Source: Candidatus Bathyarchaeota archaeon | GTDB taxonomy: Archaea; Thermoproteota; Bathyarchaeia; Bathyarchaeales; Bathycorpusculaceae | Direction: 5' to 3' | NCBI GenBank assembly: GCA_030626685.1 | Contig: DAOUTL010000085.1 | Location: 1-6,063, forward strand | DNA: 6,063 nt | Shown here: one piece after another, positions 5,560-6,063 of the stretch | How the letters are laid out: every line of letters begins with the position of its first letter | How positions within the stretch are numbered: position 1 is the stretch's first letter | Made by a program: the position numbers and the translations under genes | Notes under the pieces: generated by a model | What the model saw: the letters and a program-made list of their open reading frames with translations, nothing else | Told to the model about the DNA's origin: nothing | The model's database searches: none

Positions 5560-6003
5560 ATGCCGCATAAACTCAGAAAAATCAGAAAGAAACGCGGTTC
5601 AAGAACCCACGGCTACGGTAGAGTAGGGCAGCACAGAGGAGGAGGGCAGAGAGGAGGGCACGGGAAAGCAGGGTTCAATAAACATAAATGGACATACGTG
5701 ATAAAATATGAACCAAATTACTTCGGCAAAAGGGGATTCACCTCACCCAAAAGTCTGAAACAAAAAGCGAATGTCATAAATGTTGGAACACTCGACGAGA
5801 TAGCTGAAAAGCTCTCAACAGAAAAGAAGAAGGGTAAATTCTTCATAGATCTGGAAAGGCGTGGCTACACAAAACTTCTCGGTGCAGGCAAAGTTACAAA
5901 ACCATTAATCGTGAAAGTAGCGGCTCATTCAAAATCTGCAGCTGAAAAAATAAAAGAAGCTGGCGGACAAATCTTAATAGAAGCTCAAGAGCATGGAAGG
6001 TAG
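5560..6003 (+). CDS. rpl15: Large-subunit ribosomal protein uL15
   Basis: Large-subunit 23S rRNA-binding protein, archaeal/eukaryotic form (eukaryotic L27a). The product is 147 residues, normal for archaea (about 140-155). The N-terminus is the classic Gly/Arg/His-rich rRNA-threading tail: KLRKIRKKRGSRTHGYGRVG at residues 4-23, then a QHRGGGQRGGHGKAG segment at 24-38. The globular C-terminal half includes KLLGAGKVTKPLIVKVAAHS at 105-124 and SAAEKIKEAGGQI. ATG at 5560 is 3 nt after the stop of the Hsp20-like gene, and no convincing SD precedes it, so translation probably depends on re-initiation from that gene. secY follows after 9 nt. Confidence 0.96.
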   Translation: MPHKLRKIRKKRGSRTHGYGRVGQHRGGGQRGGHGKAGFNKHKWTYVIKYEPNYFGKRGFTSPKSLKQKANVINVGTLDEIAEKLSTEKKKGKFFIDLERRGYTKLLGAGKVTKPLIVKVAAHSKSAAEKIKEAGGQILIEAQEHGR

Positions 6004-6012
6004 CGGTTAACC

Positions 6013-6063
6013 ATGGCAGGCAGATTCCTAAGCCTATTCAAACCCGTTGCTAGGGTTCTTCCA
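6013..6063 (+). CDS. secY: Preprotein translocase subunit SecY, 3' partial
   Basis: Only the first 17 codons are in the window: ATG at 6013 and MAGRFLSLFKPVARVLP, cut at the edge. The amphipathic LFKPVARVLP resembles the cytosolic N-terminal helix of archaeal SecY/Sec61-alpha, which precedes the conserved PEV segment and the first membrane span. secY directly after uL15 is the standard archaeal and bacterial arrangement. AAGGT at 5997-6001, overlapping the uL15 stop, is a possible SD 11 nt upstream. The call rests mainly on gene order plus this short motif. Confidence 0.85.
   Translation, partial: MAGRFLSLFKPVARVLP

Overview
The window is a segment of an archaeal spc-type ribosomal protein operon, entirely on the + strand and cut at both ends. 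The proteins that exist only in Archaea and Eukarya (eS4, eL32, eL19), the archaeal/eukaryotic forms of uL18, uS5, uL30 and uL15, and the terminal secY exclude a bacterium. The sequence looks moderately AT-rich. Start codons are a mix of ATG, GTG and TTG, and Shine-Dalgarno (SD) sites of the GGAGG/GGTGA kind are frequent. Protein style, for example the uS5 and uL5 N-termini, suggests a TACK-type lineage, perhaps Bathyarchaeia. That placement is an impression and was not computed.

Layout: eS4 (rps4e, 5' truncated, 1-613); uL5 (606-1145); uS14 with four zinc cysteines (1162-1326); uS8 (1342-1725); uL6 (1740-2288); eL32 with an unusual acidic-then-basic C-terminal tail (2285-2836); eL19 (2833-3288); uL18 (3288-3896); uS5 (3893-4546); uL30 (4547-5035); an 80-nt intergenic gap with a TATA-like element (5036-5115); a small alpha-crystallin/Hsp20-domain protein with a very basic N-terminal tail (5116-5556); uL15 (5560-6003); and the first 17 codons of secY (6013-6063). 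From eS4 to uL30 the genes are packed tightly, with five start/stop overlaps of 1-8 nt and one exact abutment. This implies one transcript and translational coupling.

The gene order is the conventional archaeal spc order except for one insertion: the Hsp20-domain gene between uL30 and uL15. It follows the only sizeable gap, appears to carry its own promoter and SD, and ends 3 nt before uL15, which has no clear SD of its own. Its N-terminal 55 residues contain 26 Lys/Arg and only 2 acidic residues, like a ribosomal protein tail. Its C-terminus lacks the I-x-I/V motif that small heat shock proteins use to oligomerise. Together these point to an alpha-crystallin-fold protein adapted to bind rRNA or the ribosome, or the nascent chain near the Sec translocon. 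This is the main candidate for something undescribed. Everything else is standard translation machinery.
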